Assembly (NCBI RefSeq): GCF_029350945.1
Contig: NZ_JARKMS010000001.1
Coordinates: 398,213-462,212, forward strand
Direction of reading: 5' to 3'
Length of the DNA: 64,000 nucleotides
Source: Maribacter huludaoensis
GTDB taxonomy: Bacteria; Bacteroidota; Bacteroidia; Flavobacteriales; Flavobacteriaceae
Shown in pieces: positions 16,586 through 25,573 of this stretch. Positions within the stretch are counted from its first letter, which is position 1. Every line of letters begins with the position of its first letter. The notes beneath the pieces were generated by a model. That model was not told where the DNA came from, searched no databases, and saw only the letters and a program-made list of their open reading frames with translations. Position numbers and translations under genes: made by a program.

Positions 16586-19500
16586 TTAGATTGAAAGTCC
16601 AAAGCCAACCTGAATTAAGTTACTTTCCTTAGAATTAAAGTATCCAATGTTAAACGTAAGCGCCTTTAAACTGCTAATCCAAAAACCACCACCTTGTGAA
16701 GTGTGCCATACATTAGAATTTTCATTTGGCATCCAGACCCTACCATAATCGAACCCACCATACATACCAATAGTTACGGGCGATACGGCCGTTACGTAGC
16801 GTTTAAGCTTTAATTTTAAATCTGAAGACTGATAGAAATAAGATTTTCCCGTAAAGCGTTCATCCCTAAATCCACGTAAACCGTTATTTCCGCCAATTGA
16901 TGGGGTATGGTAAAAATAGACGTCGTTATAATCAAAAAGACCCTTATACTCGGCAGTAGTGCTTAAAACCAAATTACCTTTCGATTCTAATTTGTGATCG
17001 ACCCCTATTTTTAAGGAGGCGTAACCAAATTTGTTGGCATTATTGTTCAAGTTCATTTTATATCCTGCGGCAAAACCAAAATAAATAGCTTTAGAAGGAA
17101 AGTCTCCTGCATCGTCACGATCATAATAACCGGTCAGTTCTGCACCAGCATAATTCTGATTTTCAAAAACGGCATCCTCTAAATTATCTGGATTAAAAAG
17201 TCGGTTTTCGTTATCTGCAACCTTAAATGATTCAAACAGACCTTTAACCCGTAGGCTATAATATGCCAAACCGGCGCTAGCCTTAAAAGTTCTGATCCTA
17301 CCTCTGTAATAATCCCTGCTCAATGCAGCTTCATTGTTAATGGTTTCATTTCCAAAACCAAAGAAGTTACTAACATACCTATCGTTCGCAAAATAAGCAT
17401 CCATTTCAAAATTCCAACCTGGAAAAACACTTCCGTATATGCCAGAGTAAGAAAGCTCTGCAGCTTTGAATTTGAAATAATAATTAGCACTTACCGTATG
17501 TTGCTGTCTAAACGAGTTACCGTCAATACCTTGTTGGGTATAGGTGTTAGATGCACCTAGGAACATTCCGTCATCAGTTCTAAAACCCAATGTGGGCACA
17601 AGTACATTGGTGTTCGGTTTAAAATATCTAAAATGAAAAGTATTGGTTTTATAATTATCCGTCAATAAGGTTTTGGGCTGTAGATTTTCAATATTGATTT
17701 TCTCATGCTCCCAATCATATAATTTTACCTTTCTCTTGTTGGTAATAGCATATGAGTCCTTACCGTAACCACCAACAATTCTAAGTTTTGTATTTGGGTT
17801 TTCTTGGCCTTTTACAACAAATTTATCATCATCGCCCAGGCCGTATATCCAAATTTCTTTTGTAAGACTATCGTTGAATACCCTTGAATAGAAAAGTTCA
17901 TTTTTCTCGTCTGTGAGAATACGTTTCACCTCTACTTTTGTATCACCGTTCTCCAGTCTGGTCATTGTAAAGATATCATCTTTTTCAGTACCGGTAACTG
18001 CCACAATTTTGTTGAGGTATTTGGCATAATCTTCGGCTGTTTGGGTTAAAGTTGCAAGGCGTTGCTTTAGATTTTTCTTGATATTTTCAGAAGTTTCATC
18101 TTGTACAGAAGCCGGCAAGCGGGTAAAGGCATTTTCAATGACCTCGTTCGTCATACCTTTTTGAATGGCCCTAGCCTCTTCTACCCAAACCTCTGGACCA
18201 TATGATGTAAGTAAGGTACGGTCCAATCTATTACCAGATAAATTCAGCCATTTTACATTATCGATATCATCATCATATGTTTCCCAATTTCTTGTATTTG
18301 GAACAAACCAATTTATGAAAGGAATTACCTTACCGTCAAATCTAGGAAAGGCATTATCACGATCTCTAGGTATGGGCATAAATTCTTTCTCTCCATCAGG
18401 ACTCTCATATTCTATCCACCTCCATTGATCTTGGTGACGGTCCCAATCCCCAATTAACATATCAAAAAGTCTAGCTCTTATAAAACTCTTTTCATCTACC
18501 CAATAAGATTCATCGCTCTTTATCTTCTCTAACATATCGGTAGTGCTCTCATAATCCGTAACCTCGCCAGAATTTTCATCCATGGTTCTTCTATACCCTT
18601 TATAATGCGCTTGTTCTTCAGATGGTCGGCGTTCTATATAGTAAAGTTCATCACCATAGTTTTCGTTGTATTGTTTTAAACTGTCTTGCTTTGGCACGTA
18701 GAACAGATCGGTATCTGAATGATTGATGTCTACAGATTTTGCCAAAGGGTTAATGACCAATTGCATGTAAGGGTGGGCAGTGGTAAAGAAATCTGAAATT
18801 GCTTTTTCTGCCCAAGTATCTTGATAATCTTGGGTATTGTAAGCAATGCCCGGAAGTTTGAATTTCAAAAATTTCAACGCACTTTTCCGTAATGAACGCA
18901 TGGCATATTGTTTACCGTTGGCATCTTCTAAACGCAATGAGAACGACTGGTGCCCTCCACCTTCTTTTATTACGGATAATCCGCCATATAGCGTATCTAA
19001 TTGAACAATGGGCGCTTCTACGGGTTGACCATAATACTTACGGTAGCGCTCTCCCCAAAGAAATTTATAAAAGGCACTCTTATTATAATCTTTTGGGTCA
19101 TCTAAAATTTTGGTTTCCTTATTTTTTTCTGAATTGGTAGCAAATGAACTCAACACCTTTGCTGGTTCTTTTTTTGGTAGAACATTGAATGTCTTACTTG
19201 AATTTAAGTCATTTTCTGAAATAAAGGTAACTTTAGAGCTACCGTCTTTATAGTAATCTAATCTGGCAAAACCTCTTTCACCAAATACATACTCCCCATG
19301 ATATTCTACTGATCCACCAATAGCTGTAATTCTACCGGGACTCATTTTAGCGGCACTTTTTTCACCAAGAGAACCACTTACAATTTGATGGATACCACCA
19401 CCTTCTAATAACTGTAAACTTTCCTCATGACCAGAAACTAATGTAATACGGTCATTAGCTTGGGCCAAAGCACTTACTGCAATACGCAAGTAGTTATACC

Positions 19501-20326
19501 GTCTAGAGTTTACGTGTTCTGGATTAAATGCACCAAGGTCCATAACGGCGTTCTTAACAGTGCCTAGTAAAGGTAATGGAGTGGTATGGTCTTTCACGGT
19601 TGTTTTACCTGCATAAGTTCCATTGGTAAATACTGGGTGGTGCATGGCAATAACGATATTTTTACCTTGGCCATCACCAATATACCCTTCCAATTCTTCC
19701 ATGAACCGTCTACGGGTTACAATATCAGTACACTTACTATTTATACCTTCTATTCTAGACCAGTTAGACACGAACCACTTAGAATCTACCAGAATAAGGT
19801 CTAGGTCATCATTTATAACTCTATGGTCAATTGGGCAACCGTTGTTTGGTATAACCGCCGCATTTTCTCTTTCAATATCTTTTAGGTAATTCTCTACCTT
19901 TTCAATTTTCTCTAATCTATAGCTTTTCCATTCGTTATTTCCCGGCAAAAAAATAGTCTCTCCCTTAAAATTGGCAGAGATATCAAGTTGTTTTTGGATC
20001 AAAATACTATCTACGGACCAATTACTGGTTTCTGGCGAGATGTTATCACCGGTAAAAATTAAGGTACTGTTTAAAGAAGCATTGTCAAGCTCTTCCTTAA
20101 AACGGTTTAATAGAGCTGTATTTGGAGTAACGGATGAGTTTCCCAATCCGCCTGCTATATAGAAAGAATGGATTATATCATTGTCCTGTACCAGATTACT
20201 TTCTTGTACGTTACTTTGCTCTTTATATGTAGCGCACGATGAAAGCAATAATAGAATAAAAGTAAAACTGAAGTATTTTATCGTTCTACGGGTGATAGCA
20301 ATATTTTGAATAGAGCGGTCGGTCAT
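16586..20326 (-). CDS. Lipoprotein with degenerate phosphoesterase, kinase-like domain and outer-membrane barrel
   Basis: A 1246-residue protein using the ATG at 20326; a TTG further upstream is less likely because the signal peptide fits the ATG. Lipobox Cys31 (LLLSSC). A calcineurin-like phosphoesterase region (about 50-380) has GDN at 93, GNNEW at 129 and AMHHP at 228, but the first metal Asp and the GNH His are absent. A middle domain has a Gly-rich loop (455-462), IGDWDRH (625-631) and PRDRDNAF (653-660), resembling FAM20C/HipA/CotH-type kinases. RTX-like GLGDDDKF and GGYGKDSY follow near 830-860, then a roughly 350-residue Omp85-type barrel. Third gene of an operon with an aldehyde dehydrogenase. 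Confidence 0.75.
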   Translation of the reverse strand: MTDRSIQNIAITRRTIKYFSFTFILLLLSSCATYKEQSNVQESNLVQDNDIIHSFYIAGGLGNSSVTPNTALLNRFKEELDNASLNSTLIFTGDNISPETSNWSVDSILIQKQLDISANFKGETIFLPGNNEWKSYRLEKIEKVENYLKDIERENAAVIPNNGCPIDHRVINDDLDLILVDSKWFVSNWSRIEGINSKCTDIVTRRRFMEELEGYIGDGQGKNIVIAMHHPVFTNGTYAGKTTVKDHTTPLPLLGTVKNAVMDLGAFNPEHVNSRRYNYLRIAVSALAQANDRITLVSGHEESLQLLEGGGIHQIVSGSLGEKSAAKMSPGRITAIGGSVEYHGEYVFGERGFARLDYYKDGSSKVTFISENDLNSSKTFNVLPKKEPAKVLSSFATNSEKNKETKILDDPKDYNKSAFYKFLWGERYRKYYGQPVEAPIVQLDTLYGGLSVIKEGGGHQSFSLRLEDANGKQYAMRSLRKSALKFLKFKLPGIAYNTQDYQDTWAEKAISDFFTTAHPYMQLVINPLAKSVDINHSDTDLFYVPKQDSLKQYNENYGDELYYIERRPSEEQAHYKGYRRTMDENSGEVTDYESTTDMLEKIKSDESYWVDEKSFIRARLFDMLIGDWDRHQDQWRWIEYESPDGEKEFMPIPRDRDNAFPRFDGKVIPFINWFVPNTRNWETYDDDIDNVKWLNLSGNRLDRTLLTSYGPEVWVEEARAIQKGMTNEVIENAFTRLPASVQDETSENIKKNLKQRLATLTQTAEDYAKYLNKIVAVTGTEKDDIFTMTRLENGDTKVEVKRILTDEKNELFYSRVFNDSLTKEIWIYGLGDDDKFVVKGQENPNTKLRIVGGYGKDSYAITNKRKVKLYDWEHEKINIENLQPKTLLTDNYKTNTFHFRYFKPNTNVLVPTLGFRTDDGMFLGASNTYTQQGIDGNSFRQQHTVSANYYFKFKAAELSYSGIYGSVFPGWNFEMDAYFANDRYVSNFFGFGNETINNEAALSRDYYRGRIRTFKASAGLAYYSLRVKGLFESFKVADNENRLFNPDNLEDAVFENQNYAGAELTGYYDRDDAGDFPSKAIYFGFAAGYKMNLNNNANKFGYASLKIGVDHKLESKGNLVLSTTAEYKGLFDYNDVYFYHTPSIGGNNGLRGFRDERFTGKSYFYQSSDLKLKLKRYVTAVSPVTIGMYGGFDYGRVWMPNENSNVWHTSQGGGFWISSLKALTFNIGYFNSKESNLIQVGFGLSI

Positions 20327-20365
20327 AAATTTAATTAAATTAAGTATGGGCAATAAATTGGTTTT

Positions 20366-20527
20366 CTAATTGGTAAAAAATATGTTTGATACAATGATTC
20401 CACCAATGAGGAGTACTAAAAAAGCGACAAGTATGGTTACCCCTAATTTTGTTTTTTTATTTTTTTGAAGGATGTATTCTTGTGTTTCTTCTTCAGGTTC
20501 TTTTACAAATTTTGTTTCTTCTGTCAT
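20366..20527 (-). CDS. Small membrane protein (53 residues) between SSADH and the large lipoprotein
   Basis: An ATG at 20527 (reverse strand) opens a 53-residue frame: an acidic N-terminus (MTEETKFVKEPEEETQ), a basic KNKKTK stretch at 23-28, then one hydrophobic segment (about 30-48). The positive-inside pattern suggests the N-terminus faces the cytoplasm. It begins 4 bases after the dehydrogenase stop codon and ends 39 bases before the large lipoprotein ATG, a spacing typical of an operon. No family recognised. Confidence 0.6.
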   Translation of the reverse strand: MTEETKFVKEPEEETQEYILQKNKKTKLGVTILVAFLVLLIGGIIVSNIFFTN

Positions 20528-20531
20528 AATT

Positions 20532-21893
20532 TTATTTTTTAATGTATACTGTTTTTTTGTTCACGAATTCTAAAATTCCTTCTCTAGAAAGTTCTCTCCC
20601 GTAACCTGATGCTTTAGTGCCACCAAAGGGTAACCTTGGATCAGATTTAACCATGTCGTTTATGAAGAATGCTCCATCGGGTATGTTAGATATTATATTC
20701 ATAGCAGCATCTATATCTTCGGTAAAGAGCATACTGCCCAAACCAAATCTAGAATTTGCTGTCATTGCAATGGCCTCTTCCCTGTTCTTTATTTTAATAA
20801 TTGCGGCAACAGGTCCAAAAGTTTCTTCTTTAAATACAGGCATGTCTACAGTAACATCTGTTAAAATGGTAGGAGAGAAATAGGCACCGTTACGCATATT
20901 GCCTAAAACTACTTTTGCGCCCTTTTTTACAGAATCGTTTACTTGTTTTTGTAGCTCTTCTGCCAAATCTTCTCTAGCCATAACACCAATAAATGTTTCC
21001 TCTTTCATAGGATCGCCACTTTGTAAAGATTTTACCTTGGCAGTAAATTTCTCAAGAAAAGCATCATATATATCTTCACAGACTATAAAACGTTTAGCGG
21101 CAATACAGCTTTGACCGGTATTCTGCATACGTGCGGTTACCATGGTGTCCATGTGTTCTTCCAGATTTGCATCTTCCCAAACAATACAGGCGTTATTGCC
21201 CCCTAGTTCAAGTACGGATTTCTTCAAATTCTTTCCTGCGGTACCTGCTATGGACTTACCGGCTTTTTCGCTTCCCGTGAGTGTTGCCGCTTTAATACCA
21301 TCATCAGCAATAAGCTTTTCAATTTCTTCGTGCCCGGCTTTAAGGCTTTGAAAACATCCCTCAGGATAACCTGCATCTAAAAATAACTGTTCTATGGCCA
21401 ATGAGCACCCAGTAACATTTTGTGCATGCTTTAATAACGCCGTATTACCGGCGGTCAAGGTAGGGGCGGCAAAACGGATTACCTGCCAAAATGGATAGTT
21501 CCAAGGCATTACCGCAAGTATGCAACCTAAAGGGTCGTGGCTTATAAAACTTTCATCGGCATCTGTATCAATAATTTCATCTGCCAATAAATCTTCTGCA
21601 TTCAAAGCATAAAAATCACATGCCCATGCGCATTTTTCAATTTCGGAAATACCTTGAGAAAAAGGTTTACCCATTTCTTTCGTCATTAGTGCTGCATATT
21701 CCTCTTTGCGCTCTAAAAGAAGTTCCGCAACATTGTTCAGTAATTCGCACCTGTCCTCTATTTCCAAATTTGCCCAAGAAGTTTCTACGGCCAAAGCTTT
21801 TTTCAGCTTCGCCTTAATATCGTCGTAGGTGTCTTTGGTATAACTTTTAACAACGGCACCATTATAAGGGTTAATAATTTTATATTCTTTCAT
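20532..21893 (-). CDS. NAD(P)-dependent succinate-semialdehyde dehydrogenase family enzyme
   Basis: A 453-residue aldehyde dehydrogenase. The proton/water Asn is in MPWNYPFW, the cofactor-site motif in LTGSEKAGK, the general-base Glu in VLELGGNN and the nucleophile Cys in NTGQSCIAAK. The length (about 450) and the motifs match short SSADH-like enzymes of the GabD/YneI type, which oxidise succinate semialdehyde to succinate and feed the TCA cycle. It is the first gene of a reverse-strand group with a 53-residue membrane protein and the large lipoprotein. Substrate range within aldehyde dehydrogenases is hard to fix from sequence alone. Confidence 0.85.
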   Translation of the reverse strand: MKEYKIINPYNGAVVKSYTKDTYDDIKAKLKKALAVETSWANLEIEDRCELLNNVAELLLERKEEYAALMTKEMGKPFSQGISEIEKCAWACDFYALNAEDLLADEIIDTDADESFISHDPLGCILAVMPWNYPFWQVIRFAAPTLTAGNTALLKHAQNVTGCSLAIEQLFLDAGYPEGCFQSLKAGHEEIEKLIADDGIKAATLTGSEKAGKSIAGTAGKNLKKSVLELGGNNACIVWEDANLEEHMDTMVTARMQNTGQSCIAAKRFIVCEDIYDAFLEKFTAKVKSLQSGDPMKEETFIGVMAREDLAEELQKQVNDSVKKGAKVVLGNMRNGAYFSPTILTDVTVDMPVFKEETFGPVAAIIKIKNREEAIAMTANSRFGLGSMLFTEDIDAAMNIISNIPDGAFFINDMVKSDPRLPFGGTKASGYGRELSREGILEFVNKKTVYIKK

Positions 21894-22089
21894 AACACAA
21901 ATTTAGTTGTAAGATGGGTATTGTGTTAATTCGTTTCATTTTATTCTTAACCCGTTTAAACGATTGTTATAGTCAATATTAAAAGGTTTAGAGTTAAGTA
22001 AATATATGAATTACCATCACCTTTGTAACAGACAATAAGACACTTGTTGTCATTTAGCAAAAGAAACGTTTAACCTTAAAAATTATAAC

Positions 22090-22422
22090 ATGAATAATAG
22101 TGGAAATACATTGTTGGCAATTATTGCAGGTTCTGCCATTGGTGCGGCCTTAGGAATTCTATATGCACCTGACAAAGGAGAGAATACCAGAAGATTGATC
22201 GCAGATCAAGCAGCTGCTACAAGAGACAACTTTGCGGATAGCGCAGTTGATTTAAAAAATAGAGTAGCCTCTAAAATGACCGATGAAAAACATACGTTAG
22301 ACACAAGGGTAGAGTCTTTGGTATCAGATTTAAGTTATAAGACCGAAGATGTAATCTCAACTTTAGAGAAAAAATTGGCAGAGTTAAAATCAAAAAATAA
22401 GAAACTGCAGAAAACAGTATAA
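22090..22422 (+). CDS. YtxH domain protein
   Basis: A 110-residue protein. An N-terminal glycine-rich hydrophobic segment (about 8-27; GSAIGAALGILYAP) is followed by DKGENTRR and a long amphipathic helix. This is the YtxH pattern seen in general-stress proteins of many bacteria. It is the first of three tightly spaced genes (0 and 5 bases) with a holin-like membrane protein and a 64-residue protein. The trio looks like an envelope-stress unit next to Dps. Confidence 0.8.
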   Translation: MNNSGNTLLAIIAGSAIGAALGILYAPDKGENTRRLIADQAAATRDNFADSAVDLKNRVASKMTDEKHTLDTRVESLVSDLSYKTEDVISTLEKKLAELKSKNKKLQKTV

Positions 22423-22770
22423 ATGGGAGTTATTGATTCACTTAACGAAACGTCTAACAAGGCAATTGATGTAGGAGAGGTTTACTATAAAAAAACCCAG
22501 GAATATTATAGGCTGAAAGTGTTTCAACAATTAACAATGACCACTGGTATGCTGCTTAAAATGGCAGTTATGGGTGGTCTTGCTTTTTTGGCACTAATGT
22601 TCGTAACCGTTGCAGGTGTTGTTTTTCTGGCAAATGTCATTGAAAGTATGGTAGGTGCCTGTCTAATAGCAGGGGCTTTATTTATAATGTTGTTAATCTT
22701 AACGTACGTTTTTAGAAGTAAGATAGACAGTATACTGGTAAGAAAGTTATCGGATAAATTTTTTAATTAA
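22423..22770 (+). CDS. Phage-holin-like (DUF1469-type) membrane protein
   Basis: A 115-residue protein starting directly after the YtxH stop codon. Residues 1-38 are polar and amphipathic; two hydrophobic segments follow (about 43-70 and 75-100) with a short basic tail. The layout fits the Phage_holin_3_6/DUF1469 superfamily, which despite its name is chromosomal in Bacteroidota and often adjoins YtxH genes. No lytic enzyme or phage gene is nearby, so a stress or envelope role is more likely. Confidence 0.7.
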   Translation: MGVIDSLNETSNKAIDVGEVYYKKTQEYYRLKVFQQLTMTTGMLLKMAVMGGLAFLALMFVTVAGVVFLANVIESMVGACLIAGALFIMLLILTYVFRSKIDSILVRKLSDKFFN

Positions 22771-22775
22771 TAGGT

Positions 22776-22970
22776 ATGTACAAAAATTTTGAGGAGGTAG
22801 AGTTCAATTTAAAACGCTTAAAATTAGAGCGTGAAATTGCATTGGAAGAACTAAAGGGGCTTAAGCAAGATGTACAAGAAGATTTGAGTCCGTATAATTG
22901 GGTGTCCACTGCTTTTTCGGCAGCCAAAAAGTTTGGTATGCTTTATTTAATGCGTAAAGTAGTTAAGTAA
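22776..22970 (+). CDS. Small hypothetical protein of the YtxH/holin operon
   Basis: A 64-residue protein with a charged coiled-coil-like N-terminal half (about 3-34) and a short amphipathic/hydrophobic C-terminal part (AFSAAKKFGMLYLMRKVVK). It starts 5 bases after the holin-like gene and precedes a hairpin terminator. It is conserved in position in comparable flavobacterial operons to my knowledge, but its role is unknown. Confidence 0.65.
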   Translation: MYKNFEEVEFNLKRLKLEREIALEELKGLKQDVQEDLSPYNWVSTAFSAAKKFGMLYLMRKVVK

Positions 22971-23001
22971 TACTTAATTTAGCTTAAGAACATATTAGTC
23001 A

Positions 23002-23035
23002 TAAAAAAGCACCTTAAAAAGGTGCTTCTTATTTG
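23002..23035. terminator. Bidirectional terminator between YtxH operon and dps
   Basis: A 9-bp stem AAGCACCTT (23007-23015) pairs with AAGGTGCTT (23019-23027) around three A residues. A-rich sequence on the left and T-rich sequence on the right would let it stop both the forward YtxH operon and the convergent dps gene. Confidence 0.8.
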
Positions 23036-23057
23036 ATTAGGTTTCAATATTAAGTTA

Positions 23058-23522
23058 TTATTTGGTCCAAGCATCCAACATCCAACTCACTTTTTCTATT
23101 TCTCCAATATAGCCACCGATCATATCTATGGTACCTTCATCGCCTCCTGCTTCGGCTTTCTTTATAACCTTGTTCATTTGCTTTAACAATGTTTCGTGCT
23201 GATCTAAAATGTTTTTCACCATTTCAGTATCGGCAATTAAAGAAGAGGTTTCGTTAATGGAAGACATTTCAAAATATTTTGAAAACTCGCTTGTTGGGTT
23301 GTGTCTTAATGTAAGGATACGTTCCGCAATTTCATCGATTTTTATTCTTGCATCGGTATATAACTCTTCAAACTTAATATGAAGGTCAAAGAAGTTTTTT
23401 CCAGATACGTTCCAGTGGTATCCCCTCAAGTTTTGATAGTATAAATTGTAGTCTGCCAACAGAATATTCAGTTCATCTACTATTGGCTTTATATCTTTTG
23501 ATTTTATATCTAAATAGCTCAT
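23058..23522 (-). CDS. dps: Dps family DNA-protection/ferritin-like protein
   Basis: A 154-residue four-helix ferritin-like protein. Putative inter-subunit ferroxidase ligands keep the spacing of E. coli Dps: His36, His48, Glu52, Asp63 and Glu67, with Glu52 standing where Dps usually has Asp. The motif NLRGYHWNVSGKNFFDLH is diagnostic. Dps forms a 12-subunit shell, oxidises ferrous iron with peroxide and shields DNA in stress or stationary phase. A -7-like box TACTTTTG lies on the reverse strand at 23553-23546, about 25 bases before the start. Neighbouring genes are also stress-linked. Confidence 0.93.
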   Translation of the reverse strand: MSYLDIKSKDIKPIVDELNILLADYNLYYQNLRGYHWNVSGKNFFDLHIKFEELYTDARIKIDEIAERILTLRHNPTSEFSKYFEMSSINETSSLIADTEMVKNILDQHETLLKQMNKVIKKAEAGGDEGTIDMIGGYIGEIEKVSWMLDAWTK

Positions 23523-23545
23523 AAAATTTGTTTAATTATTTACTT

Positions 23546-23553
23546 CAAAAGTA
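23546..23553 (-). promoter_or_regulatory. -7 box of dps
   Basis: Reverse-strand TACTTTTG matches TAnnTTTG and lies about 25 bases before the dps ATG. No good TTG -33 element is visible at the standard distance, so an additional factor may be needed. Confidence 0.4.
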
Positions 23554-23628
23554 TAAAATAACCAGCATTAACGTTGACTCAGATATCTTTATAATGAACG
23601 TTTTAACTGTTATTTAAGAGAAGCTTTA

Positions 23629-24240
23629 TTATTCGCTTACCAAGGGCTTAAGGTTTATGTAAGAGTAGTTTATTTTACCAACATGATCATACTCGGTAGC
23701 GTTTTGTTTTAGAGAACCCCAATCGAATTGATCGTTCAGATTGTTCTCTTTATAGTAATTGGTTAAACCTTCTGTCAGTAAAAGATACTCGCTTAACTGT
23801 ATTTTATTTTTCAATAGTTTATGGGCAATGATAAGGTCTTCGCCAAAAAGCTTAATACTATTGCCAACTTTTGTAAGAGCAATTTCTTTACCATAATGTA
23901 GAATAATTTTTAGGCCAAGAATATCTGGTATAGAAGCGGCATCTTCATTTTTTCTGTACTTTTTTCTAAGGGCATCCAGCTCTTTATAAAATTCCGTATA
24001 AAAAATTCTACATTGGTCTATAAGATTTTCCAAGCTTGGCATTTCTCCGGTTTTAAAAAAGAGAACGGCATCTCCTTCTATTTCAGAAACTTTAAGTCCT
24101 ATTTTATTAGTATAGATAATTTGGTTTAGAAGGGCAGGAATGATTTTTGAACTCAGTTCAAAATCTGTTTCGCTCATAAACTCGGTAAATCCGCTTATGT
24201 CTGGTATACATATTAACATAGGTTCTCCTTTCATAAGCAT
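23629..24240 (-). CDS. DUF2652 protein with class III nucleotidyl cyclase-like fold
   Basis: A 203-residue soluble protein. IPDISGFTEF near the start (Asp14) and IEGDAVLFF (Asp57) match the two metal-binding Asp motifs of class III adenylate/guanylate cyclases in order and spacing. Further on, GEDLIIAHKLLKN (133-145) aligns with the cyclase stretch GDTVNLAARLE, but the transition-state Asn is Ile and the Arg is Lys. I identify it as DUF2652-type by motif recall. It may bind nucleotide and metal without normal cyclase activity. ATG codons at residues 3 and 8 are alternative starts. Confidence 0.65.
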   Translation of the reverse strand: MLMKGEPMLICIPDISGFTEFMSETDFELSSKIIPALLNQIIYTNKIGLKVSEIEGDAVLFFKTGEMPSLENLIDQCRIFYTEFYKELDALRKKYRKNEDAASIPDILGLKIILHYGKEIALTKVGNSIKLFGEDLIIAHKLLKNKIQLSEYLLLTEGLTNYYKENNLNDQFDWGSLKQNATEYDHVGKINYSYINLKPLVSE

Positions 24241-24485
24241 TGTATTTTATGGTGGTAAGGTATATAACTTCTCATAGTTAAAAGAATCCGTTTCGTAAAA
24301 ATTATATCGCAATCGGTCTTGTACTATTTAAATTACATGCTAAATAAATAGGTTTTTAGGTTACAAAAGGGTTGAATAGAACACCAAATCAGCCACTTGA
24401 TTCCTTATTTTTGTTTCAACTTGTATAGAAAAGGATAAACAAAAGTGTTTGGTCCGCATAAATGCCTACTTAAAAAACATAATAG

Positions 24486-25562
24486 ATGAACTATTCAGAA
24501 CTACTGGCGAGCGAACCACATGATGTTGCTGAGCACATGCACTTAAAATATGTAAATAGAGAGGCGTTATCTATTCTGCGAATCAAGGAAAAAGATAAGT
24601 TTTTGTATGTACTAAAGGATAAGCCGCTCAGTAAAAAATCTGAATTGGACAGGATCAAAAAGTTGGTAATCCCGCCTGCGTGGCAAGAAGTAAAAATTGC
24701 GCCTATTGCCAATGCACATTTGCAAGCGGTAGGTTATGATCTAAAACATAGACTACAATACCGCTACCACGAGTTGTGGTTAAGGGTAAGAAACCGAACT
24801 AAGTTTTTGAGAATGCACCACTTTGGGGAAGCGCTACCTGATATTCGTAAAAAAGTAGATGCACATTTAGAATTGGACGGGTGGCCAAAAGAAAAAGTAC
24901 TGGCATTAATTGTTAGACTAATGGAAGAAACCCATATCCGTATCGGTAATAGACAATATGCAAAAAGAAATAAAACGTATGGGCTATCTACCCTAAGAAC
25001 CCGTCACCTAAAGACCAGTAAGAATAAACTAAAATTTGAATTTACCGGTAAAAAAGGTAAAAAGCATAACATTACCTTGAACAATAAAAGACTTAGAAAA
25101 CTTGTTTTGCAATGCGAAGAAATACCAGGGTGGGATCTTTTTCAATTTTTTGATGAAGACGGTACCAAAACGGGCGTTGATAGCGGTATGGTCAACGAAT
25201 ACTTACAAGAAATAAGCGGAGACCTTTTTACTGCAAAAGATTTTAGAACATGGTCAGGTACACTTATTTTTTTTGAATCACTTTTAGAAAATGAAGCTAC
25301 CACTGATGAAGGTGTAATTAAAAAGAATATTATAAAAGCTTTTGATGATACGGCCAAAGCACTGGGCAATACTAGAAATGTATGCAAGAAATATTATGTT
25401 CACCCATACATAGTAAGTAAATATGAAAGAAAAGAGTTACAGAAAGCTTTTAGAAAAGTAGAAACTACGAAGGCTACCGAATACCAAACCGCTGCAGAGA
25501 AGGTATTGATCAATTTAATAGCAGATTTTAATCCGCTACAAAGCTTGTCACAAAAGAAATAG
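24486..25562 (+). CDS. DNA topoisomerase IB (poxvirus type)
   Basis: A 358-residue enzyme of the bacterial poxvirus-like topoisomerase IB family. The N-terminal domain (about 20-90) has the WxxVxIAP-like WQEVKIAPIANAHLQ. The catalytic domain has EETHIRIGNRQYAKRN (first Arg) and TRHLK/KKGKKHN (Lys loop). The C-terminal Tyr304 in YYVHP is the likely nucleophile, matching the YxxP motif. It relaxes supercoils by forming a 3'-phosphotyrosine link. It sits among stress genes (Dps, DUF2945, DUF2383), a common companion set for this enzyme. Confidence 0.92.
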   Translation: MNYSELLASEPHDVAEHMHLKYVNREALSILRIKEKDKFLYVLKDKPLSKKSELDRIKKLVIPPAWQEVKIAPIANAHLQAVGYDLKHRLQYRYHELWLRVRNRTKFLRMHHFGEALPDIRKKVDAHLELDGWPKEKVLALIVRLMEETHIRIGNRQYAKRNKTYGLSTLRTRHLKTSKNKLKFEFTGKKGKKHNITLNNKRLRKLVLQCEEIPGWDLFQFFDEDGTKTGVDSGMVNEYLQEISGDLFTAKDFRTWSGTLIFFESLLENEATTDEGVIKKNIIKAFDDTAKALGNTRNVCKKYYVHPYIVSKYERKELQKAFRKVETTKATEYQTAAEKVLINLIADFNPLQSLSQKK

Positions 25563-25573
25563 AGGTTTTAGAT

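Noticed and set aside
22423..22770. Prophage holin
   Set aside because: No phage or lysis genes nearby; the family is chromosomal in Bacteroidota and tied here to a YtxH gene.
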